From Prorocentrum cordatum (Eukaryota; Sar; Dinophyceae; Prorocentrales; Prorocentraceae), in contig CAUYUJ010014260.1 of assembly GCA_963575745.1 (NCBI GenBank), positions 1,019,287 to 1,049,286 on the forward strand: DNA of 30,000 nt. The letters run 5' to 3'. The position numbers and the translations under genes were made by a program. Below the pieces are notes generated by a model. It saw only the letters and a program-made list of their open reading frames with translations, ran no database searches and had not been told where the DNA came from. Below are positions 1-9,477 of the stretch, one piece after another. Every line of letters begins with the position of its first letter. The first letter of the stretch is position 1.

Positions 1-115
1 CGCATGCGGGCGGCAGCCCTCGGGCCTTCGGTGGAGCTCCCTATGGGGCCACGAAACGTGTGAGGGGTGTGCCGAAGTGGGTGATGACGATGACGATGAC
101 GACGATGACAATGAC

Positions 116-188
<73 letters not shown>

Positions 189-284
189 GGAGGAGGGAGG
201 AGGGGGAGGAGAGAGGAGGAGGAGGTGGGACGCGGGGCGCTGTCTCTTCAAAACGAGGACCCAACACCACAGGATGGTTGGGAA
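1..284 (-). mobile_element. SatE element, copy 1 (cut by window edge)
   Basis: This is the 3' part of an interspersed element that recurs at 2005-2419, 9735-10903 and 19711-20872. It holds one satellite unit at 1-80 (GGAGCTCCCTATGGGGCCAC then AACGTGTGAGGGGTGTGCC), a long GAT microsatellite, a GGA-rich stretch, and the family's conserved 3' end at about 236-284 (TCTCTTCAAAACGAGGACCC, then AGGATGGTTGGG). The other end lies outside the window. No protein is likely, since the open frames across it are poly-Asp or poly-Met translations of the repeat. Confidence 0.75.
82..188. repeat. (GAT)n microsatellite
   Basis: About 35 trinucleotide units, mixed GAC/GAT at first and pure GAT after about 115. 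It sits at the same place inside SatE where other copies have GGA- or CTC-rich tracts, so this part of the element seems prone to microsatellite expansion. Confidence 0.95.
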
Positions 285-756
285 AAAGAAAGTCCGGCGC
301 GGGCGGGAGGGAGAGGCCGGGCCCGCTCAGAGCAGGGCCAGGCGGCGGCGGGGCGGGCGCCGGGGCGGGGAGCCAGCGGCAGCGGTGGGGCAGCAGCTGG
401 GGGCAGGCAGTCAGACTAGACAGCCAGGCACGCGTCCACAGGGGGGGGAAGAAGGTCCAGCGCTTGCCGGAGGTGGGGGCAGCGCAGTATAGGGCAGCCG
501 AGAGCGGCAGCCGGAGCGGACCACCTCAGGTGAGGGGTCAGGGGCACTGGGGAAGTATAGGGCGAGGCAAGCAAGGCGACGGCCGGCCAAGGTGCCGAGA
601 TCCGGGAGACCTGCGGGGCGACCTGGGGGGGACGGCCGCCCGAACACCCCCAGGCGGGGAAGGCCGAGAGGGCACGAGAAGGCGGGCGAGCAGCAGAGAC
701 GGAGCCCGCCGACCGACAGCGCCGGAGGAGCGAACCCGCTGGAGTCAGGGGATCTT
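285..756. other. GC-rich stretch without a recognisable gene
   Basis: Purine-rich, G-rich sequence outside the SatE 3' end. Open frames on both strands are Arg/Gly/Pro-rich composition artefacts. I see no domain, tRNA or inverted repeat. Confidence 0.5.
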
Positions 757-967
757 CTGACCCGGGTCAGTCCAGACCCGGGTCAGCAGGAAGCCAAAAA
801 CTGCAATGCAAGAAAAAAACTGCTCTTCGCAAACCTGGGTCAGCCAATATGTGCGGCCGCCTCGCGGCCACGAGCGGCTCGCTAGCCCGGGTCAGCCAGA
901 GGGGGTCTTCGCACGATCCTGCAGGATCCGGTGCCGTGGCTGACCCCCGTTTGCAGTGACCCCCGTC
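757..967. repeat. Cluster of a palindromic GACCCGGGTC motif
   Basis: The motif TGACCCGGGTCAG or close variants occurs at about 759-770, 775-786, 832-845 and 884-899. Partial copies in the opposite sense (GGCTGACCCCC, AGTGACCCCCG) lie at about 937-949 and 954-967. The core GACCCGGGTC is a perfect palindrome. A second palindrome, GATCCTGCAGGATC, lies at about 915-928. This could be a binding-site cluster or a degenerate short tandem repeat; the sequence does not decide. Confidence 0.55.
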
Positions 968-1053
968 TCAAGGCCCTAAGGCTCCCGCCGGAGGGGCTGG
1001 CCTGAAAACCCGGCCAAAGGGGGGCAGCGGGTGCCGAGGCCGCGGGTGGCCCG

Positions 1054-1219
1054 TCAGGCACACACGCGGCACGAAGCGAAGGCCCGGCCAAGAGCCAGGC
1101 AAGTGGTGCGGCGCAGGAGCGGGCCGCCGCGGATCGGGGCGGGCACGACGGGGAGGAAGTGGCGGGCGCAGACCCGGGCATAGAAATTCTGCAGAAGGCC
1201 GGCGATCCCTCCTGCACAG
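1054..1219 (-). CDS. Candidate terminal exon, unknown product
   Basis: On the minus strand a C/T-rich tract ends in CTCTGTGCAG, a strong acceptor-like site. A frame follows with mostly G/C third positions and varied composition, including LLQNFYARVCARHFLPVV, then TGA near 1054. The two other frames across the same bases are also open but Pro/Arg/Ser-rich, so the frame choice is uncertain. No family is recognised and no upstream exon was found. It may be chance in GC-rich DNA. Confidence 0.22.
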
Positions 1220-2004
1220 AGCAGGGGATGCAGCGGCGGGGGCAGGGGCCTGGTCCAAGAGGGAAGCGAGGGCGGGCAGGGAGGGCGAAAACGCAAGCGT
1301 AGAGGGGATGGGGCGGGGCGGTCGCCGGGGGCGAGCGGCAAGACAGGCCCGCCGGGGCTGGCGCAAGGGCGCCCCAGAGGCAGGACGCGGGCCATCGGGG
1401 TGGGGGCACAGAGACTTCCCGCGACACGCAGAGAGAACGGCCAGCCCTAGAGGAGCAGGCGGCTCACGCGACACCACCTGGTGGGAGGAGCCAGGGCGGC
1501 TCGCCGCTGGCGTGGCCCGGCGAAGCGAACGGTGAGCGCCTCCCCGGGTGGAGGCACCCGTGGGCCGGGGGTAGGGCCGAGCGGTGCGCTGAGAAGCGGC
1601 AGACGAGGCAGAAAACTGCGTGGGGAGGCGGGGGTAGCACCGAACAGGTGCACCAACGTGTGATGAGAGAAACAATGAACCGCCGCACGGGAGGGCGCTA
1701 CCGCAGCAGAAGCTGTCGCAGCGGTGGGTTCGCGCAGGGCCACAGTGAACAGGTAAACCGAGGTGGCGGTCGGTGGAGAAGTTCAGGCACCGCTGCCTGG
1801 CAGCTGGCGGCGGTCGTGGCCGTATCTCATGTGGTGTTGCTGTCACCCGCGCTGCTCGCCGACGAGCCAGTCGGGGTGGCGCTGCCTGGCGTCTGGCGAG
1901 GAGCCAGCAACCCGACAGCAGAGGGAAGACGGGGAGCGGGGGGGGCGCGGCAGGCACCGAGGCGAGCGGCAACACCATCTCGCTGAGGCCGCGGCCGAGT
2001 GCAA
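1220..2004. other. GC-rich stretch without a supported gene
   Basis: Long overlapping open frames occur on both strands, as expected at this base composition, but none shows a recognisable motif. The stretch ends in a short CA repeat at about 2008-2022 that abuts the next SatE copy. Confidence 0.4.
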
Positions 2005-2419
2005 GCCACACACACACACACACGCGGTACAGCGCTTCGTGGCCCCATGGAGCGGCCCCACCGAAAACACAAGTGGCGGCGTTCGCATGCGCCCCCCCCT
2101 CCCAGTACCGCGCTTCGTGGCACCGAGGGAAGCTCCACCGAAGGCCCCAGAGTGGCGGTGTTCGCATGCGCCACCCCCAACCAGCACAGGGCTTCGTTTT
2201 CCCATGGGGGGCCCCATTGACCCGCGCCCCTCGCGCGTTTCGCGGCCCCGTAGTGGGTTCCACCCAAAGCCCGACGGGCAGCGCCCACATGGCGGCCCCG
2301 CCCCACATCGGCACGCCCTTCGCATGCTTCATGGCCCCATGAGGAGATCCCCCGAAGGCGACGCCCGCGACGACGGTACTCGCAACTGTATGCGATTGGG
2401 TCCTTCAAAAATAAATTTT
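2005..2419 (+). mobile_element. SatE element, copy 2 (truncated)
   Basis: About five degenerate satellite units begin near 2033, 2110, 2190, 2236 and 2327, each recognisable by CTTCGTGGCCCCAT followed by GAGCTCC and GAAGGC. They are followed by the conserved terminus GGTACTCGCAACTGTATGCG then GATTGGGTCCTTC at about 2375-2407, which matches 10858-10891. The end with the TCTTCAAAACGAGGACCC block is missing and a CA repeat lies in its place. Divergence between units suggests an old copy. Confidence 0.7.
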
Positions 2420-3058
2420 CAGGGCGGTCCGCCCCCCGCCACTTCCCCGCCCACTCTCCCAGCAAAGGCATTTCCAAACCGTTTGTTCCGACGTGTTGCA
2501 CCGCCTGCGCTGCGGTGGTGGGTCGGCCGAGCTGCCCGCGCGGATGTCCCTTTGCTGGGCGCACTAACCGCTGCAAACGTAGCTGCAGAGAAGGCCGAGA
2601 CCAAGACAGGCGGGCACACCAATCGTCACGCATCATGCCGAAGGATGGCCAACTCCACTCCAGTTGTGCAATTGTTTGCCAGACTCTACCAGCAAAGCCA
2701 TATGTTCGGAAGGTTTGCGCGTGGTCACGCAACTCTTCAGCTTTAGCGGAGAGGCTGGGGTCTCTCCGCGCCTGTCTCGGCAATCCGAGAAAAAGCTTCC
2801 CTTTGGCGCTATGGCACCCAACTCAAGGGCATGCCCGGGGATAATGAGGGCGTACAGGGCCCACTGCGAGATCCAGCATCGCCCCTTGGGGCGAATGGCA
2901 GCGAAGCGGGCACGAGCATGGGTATCTTCGGGGAGGAGTCCACTGCGCGGAAGTCTGGCAATCGCACGCCAAACTCTAGCACCTGGGGCGAACCGCCGCC
3001 ACGCTGATGCAGCTACCCGCAAGATTCACCTGGTGTTGAGCTTGCAGCGGGTGCCCGT
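2420..3058 (-). pseudogene. Decayed coding-like stretch, family unknown
   Basis: This stretch has lower GC and little repetition. The minus-strand frame at 3022-2633 gives 129 residues of mixed composition with no low complexity, followed upstream after a short gap by the frame at 3715-3059. Together they suggest remnants of one minus-strand gene interrupted by stops or introns. I recognise no domain. Chance open frames remain possible. Confidence 0.22.
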
Positions 3059-3715
3059 TTAGTTGGAGAGCTGCCACCTGGCGGTGGATGTTTTCACCGA
3101 CGGTCCAGTCCACGACCTTATCAGGGTGGATTTTAGACCTGAGAGGCGGTCGAAGAGGACGGTCTCGTCAAGAGAAACTTCTAACTCCTTGACAGCGGGC
3201 GCGGTGGAGTTGTTGTCGGCGACGAAGGTCATGCTCAGTGATTGTGACAGGTAGCGGAATAGCCCCTCCAGACGCACATCATGAGTTCGATGTCCTTGTC
3301 GAGGGAGAAGGAATTTCCTTGAATGTGGCCGCTTGTGCAGCCGGCGTGCCTGAGCCGTCCGAAGGAGGATAAATATTAGGACATATTTCCCTGGGAGAGA
3401 CGGGCATATCCTGTCGTCGCACTTGCTGCGGGGGGCATATCCTGTCGGCGGATCTGCTGCAGGAGTCGGCTGCCCTCTTCTAGCGTGCGCAGGGAGATGC
3501 TGCTGGTGTGCGATGTACCGTCCTCCGCCCCGTTGGGAACAAACGCGATGGGGACATCCACGCTCTGTCCACTCAGGGCTGATGAGCGGGGCGGTGCCGT
3601 TGCCCTGGTGGGCCTCGGCCGAGGCCGCGGACCCTGGTGAGTTTCGGCCGGAGATCCTTTTTATAGCGTCGGGGGGTGGTGTAGCATGGTGCAGCTGATT
3701 CTGTTCTTCCCGCAC
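3059..3715 (-). CDS. Hypothetical ORF, 218 codons, possibly a gene remnant
   Basis: The minus-strand frame has a balanced C-terminal half (about residues 140-218) with alternating charged and hydrophobic residues, e.g. LSMTFVADNNSTAPAVKE. The N-terminal half is less convincing. On the plus strand, 3396-3460 holds a short direct repeat (GGCATATCCTGTCG twice, 35 bp apart). No signal peptide, membrane segment or known motif is visible. It may belong with the frame at 3022-2633. Confidence 0.25.
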   Translation of the reverse strand: MREEQNQLHHATPPPDAIKRISGRNSPGSAASAEAHQGNGTAPLISPEWTERGCPHRVCSQRGGGRYIAHQQHLPAHARRGQPTPAADPPTGYAPRSKCDDRICPSLPGKYVLIFILLRTAQARRLHKRPHSRKFLLPRQGHRTHDVRLEGLFRYLSQSLSMTFVADNNSTAPAVKELEVSLDETVLFDRLSGLKSTLIRSWTGPSVKTSTARWQLSN

Positions 3716-3848
3716 GGTTTTATCGGCTCAACCCTGAGCTTGCGCTGCTTAGTGGTGCGTGGTAAGTGGTGCCGAATTCCGTGTTGCGCTTGTGAGCCAG
3801 CTCGTTGTATGCAGCGACTGTTCGGTCGACGCCACCACTGCTCTGGAG

Positions 3849-3893
3849 CCTCCTCCTCCTCCTCCTCCTCCTCCTCCTCCTCCCTCCTCCTAT
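3849..3893. repeat. (TCC)n microsatellite
   Basis: About 14 TCC units. Translation gives poly-Ser or poly-Pro on the plus strand, so frames crossing it are not evidence of a gene. Confidence 0.9.
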
Positions 3894-4119
3894 GTGGAAG
3901 AATTAACTACCCTTTGGCAGCGCTTGCCAGGTGGCAAGGAGCTACGGAAGATTGGCACGCTCGCGGCGGGGATCTTTCGGGGCCAAGGCGTGCGCTTGCC
4001 TGTAGGGTATGTGGCACGACCCAGTCCCGTGCGATTCGTACGGTGACCGTCCCACCGGGCTGAATGGCGCGTGAGGTTTTGCGTCGTGGTCGCCCTGAGA
4101 ACAAGTGCAGCCGACATTA

Positions 4120-4190
4120 AAGAGAGAGAGAGAGAGAGAGCGATGGAGAGAAAAAGAACAGCGAGAGAGACAGAGAGAGAGAGAGAGGCT
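4120..4190. repeat. Interrupted (GA)n microsatellite
   Basis: Blocks of GA dinucleotides at 4120-4141 and 4160-4190, separated by an A/G-rich spacer. Confidence 0.9.
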
Positions 4191-4443
4191 GGGCGCCACT
4201 CGCTCTCGAATCTTGTCCATTACCGCTGCGTCTCGTGCTGCTGGTGAGAATGCTTGTGTTGAAGCCTCTGCTGACGCTGCTGCCAACGCGGCTGCTGCTG
4301 CCCCTCCCTCTCCCAGCGACATCTGAGGCCGTAGCCCGAGGCTTGCTCACCTGTATGGTGTTGGTGCCTCTGAGGTCGCAGCCCGGAGCTTGGTCAATCG
4401 CGACCGCCTCAGGTAGAGGGAGGGAAGTGCTACCAGCCTGGAA

Positions 4444-4577
4444 CATATCCCTATCCCTATCCCTATGCTGCGCATCACCTCCTCACGACGCCAATCTCAG
4501 CGATTCCCTTAGCCTTTGAGGGCGCATCCCTACGATTGTCATCGCCGTTTGGCGTGTCAATTTTGGGGATAGGGATA
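4444..4577. mobile_element. Inverted-repeat element with CCCTAT ends
   Basis: The left end holds three CCCTAT units (about 4446-4466) and the right end the complement GGGGATAGGGATA (about 4565-4577), giving arms of about 13 bp around a 105-bp centre with no ORF. It is seen once here, so mobility is inferred only from shape. CCCTAT resembles telomere repeats but is not the TTTAGGG type. Confidence 0.4.
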
Positions 4578-4741
4578 AGTTCGAGGCTGGTGACGCTGCC
4601 AACTACACGCTGGCACCAGTCCTGGCCAAGGTCCTGTTCGGCCCCTGGTTTCCTGTGAGTATACGAGGCCTCTTGTCCTCGACAGGGTGACCTGTATACA
4701 ATTCCAGAGCCCAGACGTGGTATGCCTGCACTGAACCTGGT

Positions 4742-4930
4742 GGCGAGCGAGGGGGGAACTGAGAAGGAGAAGGCCTTCTGAGAAGGCGGCTGGACTTCTC
4801 AGGAGCCCTCGCGCAGTCTGAGAAGTTGTCCATGTCTTCGGGGAAGGCTTAGAAAACTTCTCAAAGGCTGGGGGACTTCCGAACCTTCTGAGAAAGCCTT
4901 CTCCTTCTCATTTCCCCCCCTCGCTCGCCG
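4742..4930. mobile_element. Family F fold-back element, copy 1
   Basis: Long terminal inverted repeats: GGCGAGCGAGGGGGGAA then CTGAGAAGGAGAAGGC on the left, and GCCTTCTCCTTCTCAT then TTCCCCCCCTCGCTCGCC on the right, about 35 bp per arm. The interior is further palindromic CTTCTGAGAAGG sequence. Related copies lie at 6043-6206 and 15811-15960. No transposase is present, so it would be a non-autonomous (MITE-like) element. Confidence 0.75.
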
Positions 4931-6042
4931 CCGATGAAACCCAGAACTCCCGAGCCTATCCCGGGGACCAGTTTCCCGTGGCGTGTCATTTGCTGGTGCG
5001 GCCCCGAGCTCGCCAATGCCCACAGAGGCCAGAGTCTACAGACGAATAAGTGCCTTGTTCCCTTCTGCTAGATCTGGCATATGAGGTGGTCATGGTCGGG
5101 GCGTCCTGAAAGCCATACATCTCAATGGATGTGATCGGAACTTTACTCAAACAAAAACGGTTTCTTCATTCACGGCTAAGGCCATCGCGCTAGAGGAAAC
5201 AAGAAGCAACACCGCCCGCAAATGACAAGGCCGTTAGCACATTGACGTCAATGACTTGACTTGGGCTACAACGTTCTCTGCATTACCCCGGGCGAGGCAG
5301 AGGTGGGTGGCGCATTTCCGATGCCACTTGCGCCACCAGACACTACGTGCCAGAAATCGACTGCGGCTGCCTCGAGTGCAGACCAGGCAGACAACGAAAC
5401 ACGGAACAAGGAAGAGGGGAGAAAACAACTCATGGGAGGTTATCGTAAGAACGAATAGGGGCGAATAAAACCCGATTATGGGGCCGTTGGGACAGACAAG
5501 CAAGATAAGTCGTGGATTAAGCCGAGACCAAGCCACACTAAGTTGGATCAGGCCAGCTGTCAATCACGGATAGGCCAGCGCCGGTGATGAACGTAACCTC
5601 CCAGAAGTTGCATCCGAAAGGAGGGGAGAGGAGCACGACAACGAAGAACGAGGACGAGAGGGCAACCGACATGGGAGGGAAACCGACATATACCCATACA
5701 GAAGGATGCAAGGGCCTTGAGCTCCCATGCCGAAGCTTTCCGAGCGGGGCTGGACATTGAGGATGACCTAAGAGGCAAAGATGCAAGGGTACTCTGGGAA
5801 AGCCGTTCATCCTTACTATCAATGTCGACTGCACTCCCCTGACCTCTGCCGGGCCGTGTTCTTACCAGAATTTCGAAGCGAATCCTGCCGTGGCGACGAG
5901 GGCCTCCCAGGGGGCCCAAACATGCGAAAACAAGCGCAGCTGAGAAGTTCTCCTCCCCCGACCAGCGTCAGCTGCTATGCGTTGTTGAAATACCGCAACG
6001 TGACAGAATTTTTCGGCCGCTTTCCAAAACGCCAATTCGGCG
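4931..6042. other. Moderate-GC stretch without a recognised gene
   Basis: Low repeat content. Short open frames occur on both strands (for example 5261-5458 plus and 5834-5538 minus), but none has a recognisable motif, a convincing codon pattern or paired splice sites. It could hold a decayed element or exons too short to see. Confidence 0.4.
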
Positions 6043-6206
6043 GCTAGCCCAGGGACTTTTCAGAAGGCTCGGAAAGCCTCGGGCCTTCTGAACGCTTTTC
6101 TGAGCCTTCTCCTCAGACAGACACGGCTTCTCAGAAGGTCGGAGGGCTCCCGAGAAGCCCCGCCTTCCGAGAAGGCCTGCCCCCGCTCACTTACCCCCAG
6201 GCGCGC
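6043..6206. mobile_element. Family F fold-back element, copy 2 (diverged)
   Basis: It shares the family's interior (TTCAGAAGGCTCGGAAAGCC, TTCTCAGAAGG, CCTTCCGAGAAGGCC) and its right end (CCCGCTCACTTACCCCC). Minus-strand translations of all three F copies share a SE(K/R)..AFSE-like segment, which helps alignment but does not show that they encode protein. The left arm is degraded. Confidence 0.6.
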
Positions 6207-6335
6207 TGCAGATTTTCGGACGCGTCCCAGATCACCCACGACCGTCAATTTTCGGTGACGGATGTCGGGCGCGCCAAATTGTAGTCGCGACCAGAGGGGA
6301 TCGAATTTCGGTAAGACGAGACGGCGCGTCGGGGT

Positions 6336-6540
6336 TCAAGCTAGGGTTTCGAAATCGTCGACGGCTATTTCCTTTCCGGAATTCGCGACCGCATACCGGA
6401 TTTCTGTGACGACTGGTTCGTCCAGATCGTTACCATAAATGTTCGGCAGCCAGTGGTCTGGGATTCGGCCTCTGTTGGGGGCGACGATGCTGCCATGCTG
6501 CGGCTGGCTCAAGGTGCGTTCCAGGAGTTGTATGAAGGGG
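6336..6540 (-). CDS. Candidate coding fragment, unknown family
   Basis: A minus-strand frame runs from the edge of repeat R into a stop near 6336 and encodes about 68 residues of ordinary globular composition, including DHWLPNIYGNDLDEPVVTEI. Its codon use is mixed rather than G/C-ending, unlike the AlkB gene. This suits a mobile-element gene or an old fragment. The sequence just downstream (TTTGGCGCGCCCGACATCC on the minus strand, near 6276) resembles a retroelement primer-binding site, but no LTR pair was found. Confidence 0.3.
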
Positions 6541-6696
6541 CCCTGGGACACACAAATAAATACACTCAAATAAAAATATCCCCCATAGTTTCCTAATTTT
6601 TCTGGGTTTTTGTCTTCCCCCCCACTTCCCATGGTTTCCCATATTTTCTGGGGAATCGCCGATTCATTGTGTCTGAGTGTTTTTTCCCTCCTGATT
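6537..6696 (+). repeat. Interspersed repeat R, copy 1
   Basis: It matches 22978-23146 in the same orientation. Shared blocks in order are GGGGCCCTGGGACACACAAA, TTCTGGGTTTTTGT, CTTCCCCCC, CCACTTCCCAT and GATTCATTGTGTCTG, then TTCCCTCCTGA. It has low GC compared with its surroundings. There are no clear inverted ends. This copy ends in TGATTGTAG, which looks like a splice acceptor, but copy 2 lacks it. Confidence 0.8.
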
Positions 6697-6963
6697 GTAG
6701 GGTGTCCAACGGCCCTCGTTGCTGCCGCCCGTGAAGTGCGTCAGGTATAGTTTAGGAACCAAGAAGACGCGGCACCACCACCACCTGGGACCACCAGCGG
6801 GAGGAGCAGGATAGGGAGCCCACAAAGAACGTACGCGCCCAGCTATGTACGTGAACACGGCCCCTCGATCCGCGAAACTGGCCGCGTGATACGAGCATTC
6901 GGGCAATGCGTACTCTCGAAACCAGCGTGTATTCATGTATGTGTACGTCCTTCTTGCGCTCCT

Positions 6964-7012
6964 GATAGGAGGTGGTGGGTCCACATGGTGGTGTGGACCC
7001 CCCCACCTATCC
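6964..7012. repeat. Palindrome (hairpin), about 20-bp arms
   Basis: GATAGGAGGTGGTGGGTCCA on the left pairs with TGGACCCCCCCACCTATC on the right around a TGGTGG centre. It could form a cruciform or an RNA hairpin. No T-tract or gene end suggests a terminator. Confidence 0.6.
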
Positions 7013-7062
7013 CCAGCTCGGGGAGGCATCGTGGACCTCCTCGCTGGATGTGGCCTCCCTGG

Positions 7063-7091
7063 TGGTGGTGGTGGTGGTGGTGGTGGTGTCG
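7063..7091. repeat. (GGT)n microsatellite
   Basis: Nine to ten GGT units ending just before GTCGTCTCTCC. Short C/A-rich complementary tracts lie at 6772-6790. Confidence 0.85.
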
Positions 7092-7431
7092 TCTCTCCTT
7101 CCCCCTTGTAATCGGATAAACCCTGACCATCAAAAACATCGTGGAACGTATCATGATCATGACCTCGTCCTCCTCTTGTCCGGAATCCCTCGCTGAGACC
7201 CGGGGGCTGGGGCGAACGTATCACTTTCTGTTCTGCGCCGCGATCGCAACCGCGAACACAAGCACACCGCGCCCGTCAAAGGGCAAGAGAAGGTCGACTG
7301 AGCATCAAATCCGCTTCCCCTCCCAGGGGCTATACGCGATCCCGTCGATGAGCCGCCGCCGCCCTCTGACAATGCGCCTGGGGACGGGCTCGTACCGCTC
7401 TGAAGCTCGATAGCGACAGTACTAGAAGAAG

Positions 7432-7640
7432 AAGAAGACGAAGAAGAAAACACACAGATATAAACATAAACTTTTGGCGCTCCGCGCGGATTTCTTGGCT
7501 TCGCGCTGGACCCCGCTCCCTGGCGCGCTCCGCGCGCCAAGGGCGGCGCCGAAGGCGTCGCCCGGGGGCCTTGGCGCGGATCCAAGAAATCCGCGCGGAG
7601 CGCTAAGAGTTCATGTTTATGTGGTTTTTTCTTCTTCGAA
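7432..7640. mobile_element. Family A fold-back element, copy 1 (best preserved)
   Basis: Core inverted repeats GCGCTCCGCGCGGATTTCTT (from 7477) and CAAGAAATCCGCGCGGAGCG (to about 7602) are almost perfect. Similarity extends outward through ATAAACATAAACTTTT / AGAGTTCATGTTTAT to GAAGAAGAA / TTCTTCTTC, giving arms of about 60 bp. The interior has two palindromes, P1 (GCGCGCTCCGCGCGC) and P2 (GGCGGCGCCGAAGGCG). Copies at 9120, 18554, 19224 and 26624 share this layout. No transposase is encoded. Confidence 0.8.
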
Positions 7641-8020
7641 GTCAAATGGCCGGCCGCGGGGGAACAGAACAATGCTGATATCGCCACTTCCTGGCCCTTC
7701 TCCTGGTGGCACATTCTGGCCAGGCGTCTGGGGCGAGTCCAGCCCAAGCGGCGAGGGAAGGGCAGCGGTGCGGGCAGCTGCTCGTCCTCCGAGGGGGCCA
7801 ACATGAGAGGCCGGTCCCCAGGACCGGGGTGGGGACCTCTGGAGGCTCACTCTGCGAAAATGCCACGACGCCAGAGAACTGGGCCCCATGCCTGGGCCTG
7901 CGAAATGCCTGCGACGGCAGCTTCAACGCACGATGCGTCGTCAGAAAACTACGGCCCGAGCTGTCGACACACATCCGGACGCGGCACCCGTCGAGCGGAT
8001 CCTTTCGTCAGGGTTCCATA

Positions 8021-8226
8021 GAGGCCCCCAGAATGGGGTCCGAGCAAGATGTGGTCGCAGGATTGCGCTGCATCGTCGATGTATTTTGATGCATCGCCGT
8101 TGTCAGTGGTGCAGCGGCGACGCTGGCGTGGAGAACATCGGGCTCCACATCGAGCCGCACCGCCAATGCATCGGCGATGCCGTGCGATGATCGGACCCCA
8201 TCTACGTACTCGAACCCCATTTGGGA
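8021..8226 (+). mobile_element. Family C element, copy 1
   Basis: It starts GAGGCCCCCAGAATGGGGTC and ends near GATCGGACCCCATCTACG, so ATGGGGTC(C)GA is inverted at the ends. Inside are GATGCATCG palindromes and a conserved block of about 38 bp beginning GGCGTGGAGAACATCGGGCT and followed by CCACATCGAGCCGCACCG. It aligns along its length with the reverse complement of 14571-14784. No convincing ORF. Confidence 0.7.
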
Positions 8227-8621
8227 TGCCTGGGCTTCAAGGTCTTAGGACGGGTTGGCAGAAACCTGACGATGGTCTCTCTCCCGCCGCACGACGTTCA
8301 GCGGTGCCGGAGTCGTCGCCATGGCGCCGAGTGGAATCAAAATCCCACCCCTGCACATCGGCCAAGTGGGCCACTCTCCGAGTCGGTGCGACTCGAACGG
8401 CGTAAGCCACAATGCGAACAGGAGAAAGAACGACGCGCACGAGGACGAGTGCGAGGAGGAAAAGAACGAGGAAATGGACGAGGAATCAAATGAGGGGGAG
8501 GGGAGGGAAGGTGACGAAATGGACACCAGCGAGTGTGAGGACAAGACTGCGGCGAGGATACGGAGCGCAAAAAGGAGATCAAGCAGGCAACCCAACGCGC
8601 TACACGCGACGCGGCTAACGT
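8227..8621 (+). other. Unassigned stretch with a purine-rich acidic frame
   Basis: The plus frame at 8321-8623 would give a 100-residue protein with an acidic middle (EDECEEEKNEEMDEE) and an Arg/Ser-rich end. This composition follows from a purine-rich tract at 8430-8530, so it is weak evidence. No motif or splice context was found. Confidence 0.25.
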
Positions 8622-8724
8622 GAATCGGAGATCGAGCGTATCCCCTGGCTGCGGGGGTGTCTCTTACCTTGGCCCATGGCGAGTAGCCAAATTGCGGGCA
8701 GTGGCGTGCGATCGCCGAGCAATG
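8622..8724 (+). repeat. Direct repeat D, copy 1
   Basis: It aligns with 8984-9085 over its whole length, with blocks GAATCGGAGATCGAG, GCCCATGGCGAGTAGCCA and GGCGTGCGATCGCCGAGCA. The two copies are 362 bp apart in the same orientation, suggesting a local duplication or two insertions of a short repeat. Confidence 0.75.
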
Positions 8725-8983
8725 CTGGAGGATGCAGGCACGCAGTGCGACCACAGTCAACATATATCATCGGGACGGGTTGTAAGGACGCAGCGGCCTT
8801 GACCGCCGAAGGAGCGCTCCGAATGACGTCGCCCGCCCCCAGGGTACCCGAAGAAGCTGGCCAGTGAAAACGGTGAACGACTGGCCGCAGGGGCAAGGAC
8901 GCAAGGGTATATACCCTGAGGGAAATCGCAAGGGGACCCCAAGGAAAGTCGCTAGCCCTTAGAATGGGTTCTGACTGAGGCAT

Positions 8984-9085
8984 GAATCGAAGATCGAGTG
9001 TAGCTCCTGGTCGTTGGAGCGCCTCTTGCCTCCGCCCATGGCGAATAGCCACGTTGCGGGCAGAGGCGTGCGATCGCCGAGCATT
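8984..9085 (+). repeat. Direct repeat D, copy 2
   Basis: It is the partner of 8622-8724: GAATCGAAGATCGAGTG, then GCCCATGGCGAATAGCCA, then GGCGTGCGATCGCCGAGCA. The middle third is more diverged than the ends. It lies 35 bp before a family A element. Confidence 0.75.
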
Positions 9086-9119
9086 AGAGGCAGAGAACAT
9101 GCATGAAACATTCACTTTC

Positions 9120-9245
9120 GGAGGTCCGCGTGGATGTCTTTGATCTGCGCTGAACTCTCCTCCCTGGCGCGCGGAGCACGCCAGGGGCGGCGCCGGAGGC
9201 TCCGCCAGTGTCCCAACGCACATCCAAGAGATCCGCGCGGACCTA
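9120..9245. mobile_element. Family A fold-back element, copy 2
   Basis: Inverted ends GGAGGTCCGCGTGGATGTCT and GAGATCCGCGCGGACCT enclose P1 (GGCGCGCGGAGCACGCC) and P2 (GGCGGCGCCGGAGGCTCC) in the same order as the 7477 copy. The outer 60-bp arms of that copy are not preserved. Confidence 0.75.
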
Positions 9246-9379
9246 AGACGAAGCTATGATGAGGATACAATCGGGTACGGATGAATCGAGAATCTCCGAG
9301 ATCCGGCGGATCTAGGGGATGCATCGGGCGCCGCGGCCTTCTCGGAGCGTTCCGGAACGCTCTGAGAGCGTTCGGGAAT

Positions 9380-9477
9380 GCTCTGGAACGGATCTATCCT
9401 CGCCCAGGCCCCGTCCGAGGACCTCCGAAACTTGCTGTTTTTCGGCCGACTGCTCTTCTTCGACGCGCTGGGGTCGG
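9380..9477 (-). pseudogene. Gene fragment paralogue without SatE (unoccupied site)
   Basis: On the minus strand one frame reads QRVEEEQSAEKQQVSE, then VLGRGLGEDRSVPE. The same sequence, split by SatE, lies at 10942-10902 and 9736-9677, where the frame reads QSVEEEQ before the insertion and ISEALGRGLDEDKSVPE after it. The differences are conservative (V/I, V/A, G/D, R/K), which suggests the ancestor was coding. No family is recognised. The minus-strand 5' edge follows an AG at 9478. Confidence 0.5.

Noticed and set aside
77-760. Open frame with poly-Asp or poly-Met translation
   Set aside because: It reads through the GAT microsatellite and the SatE 3' end; no motif and no splice context.
968-2332. 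454-codon minus-strand ORF
   Set aside because: It crosses the SatE copy and CA repeat; composition is Pro/Arg/Ala throughout and other frames are equally open.
4444-4470. Telomere repeat
   Set aside because: Only three CCCTAT units, not the TTTAGGG type, and matched by an inverted copy 105 bp away, which fits element ends better.
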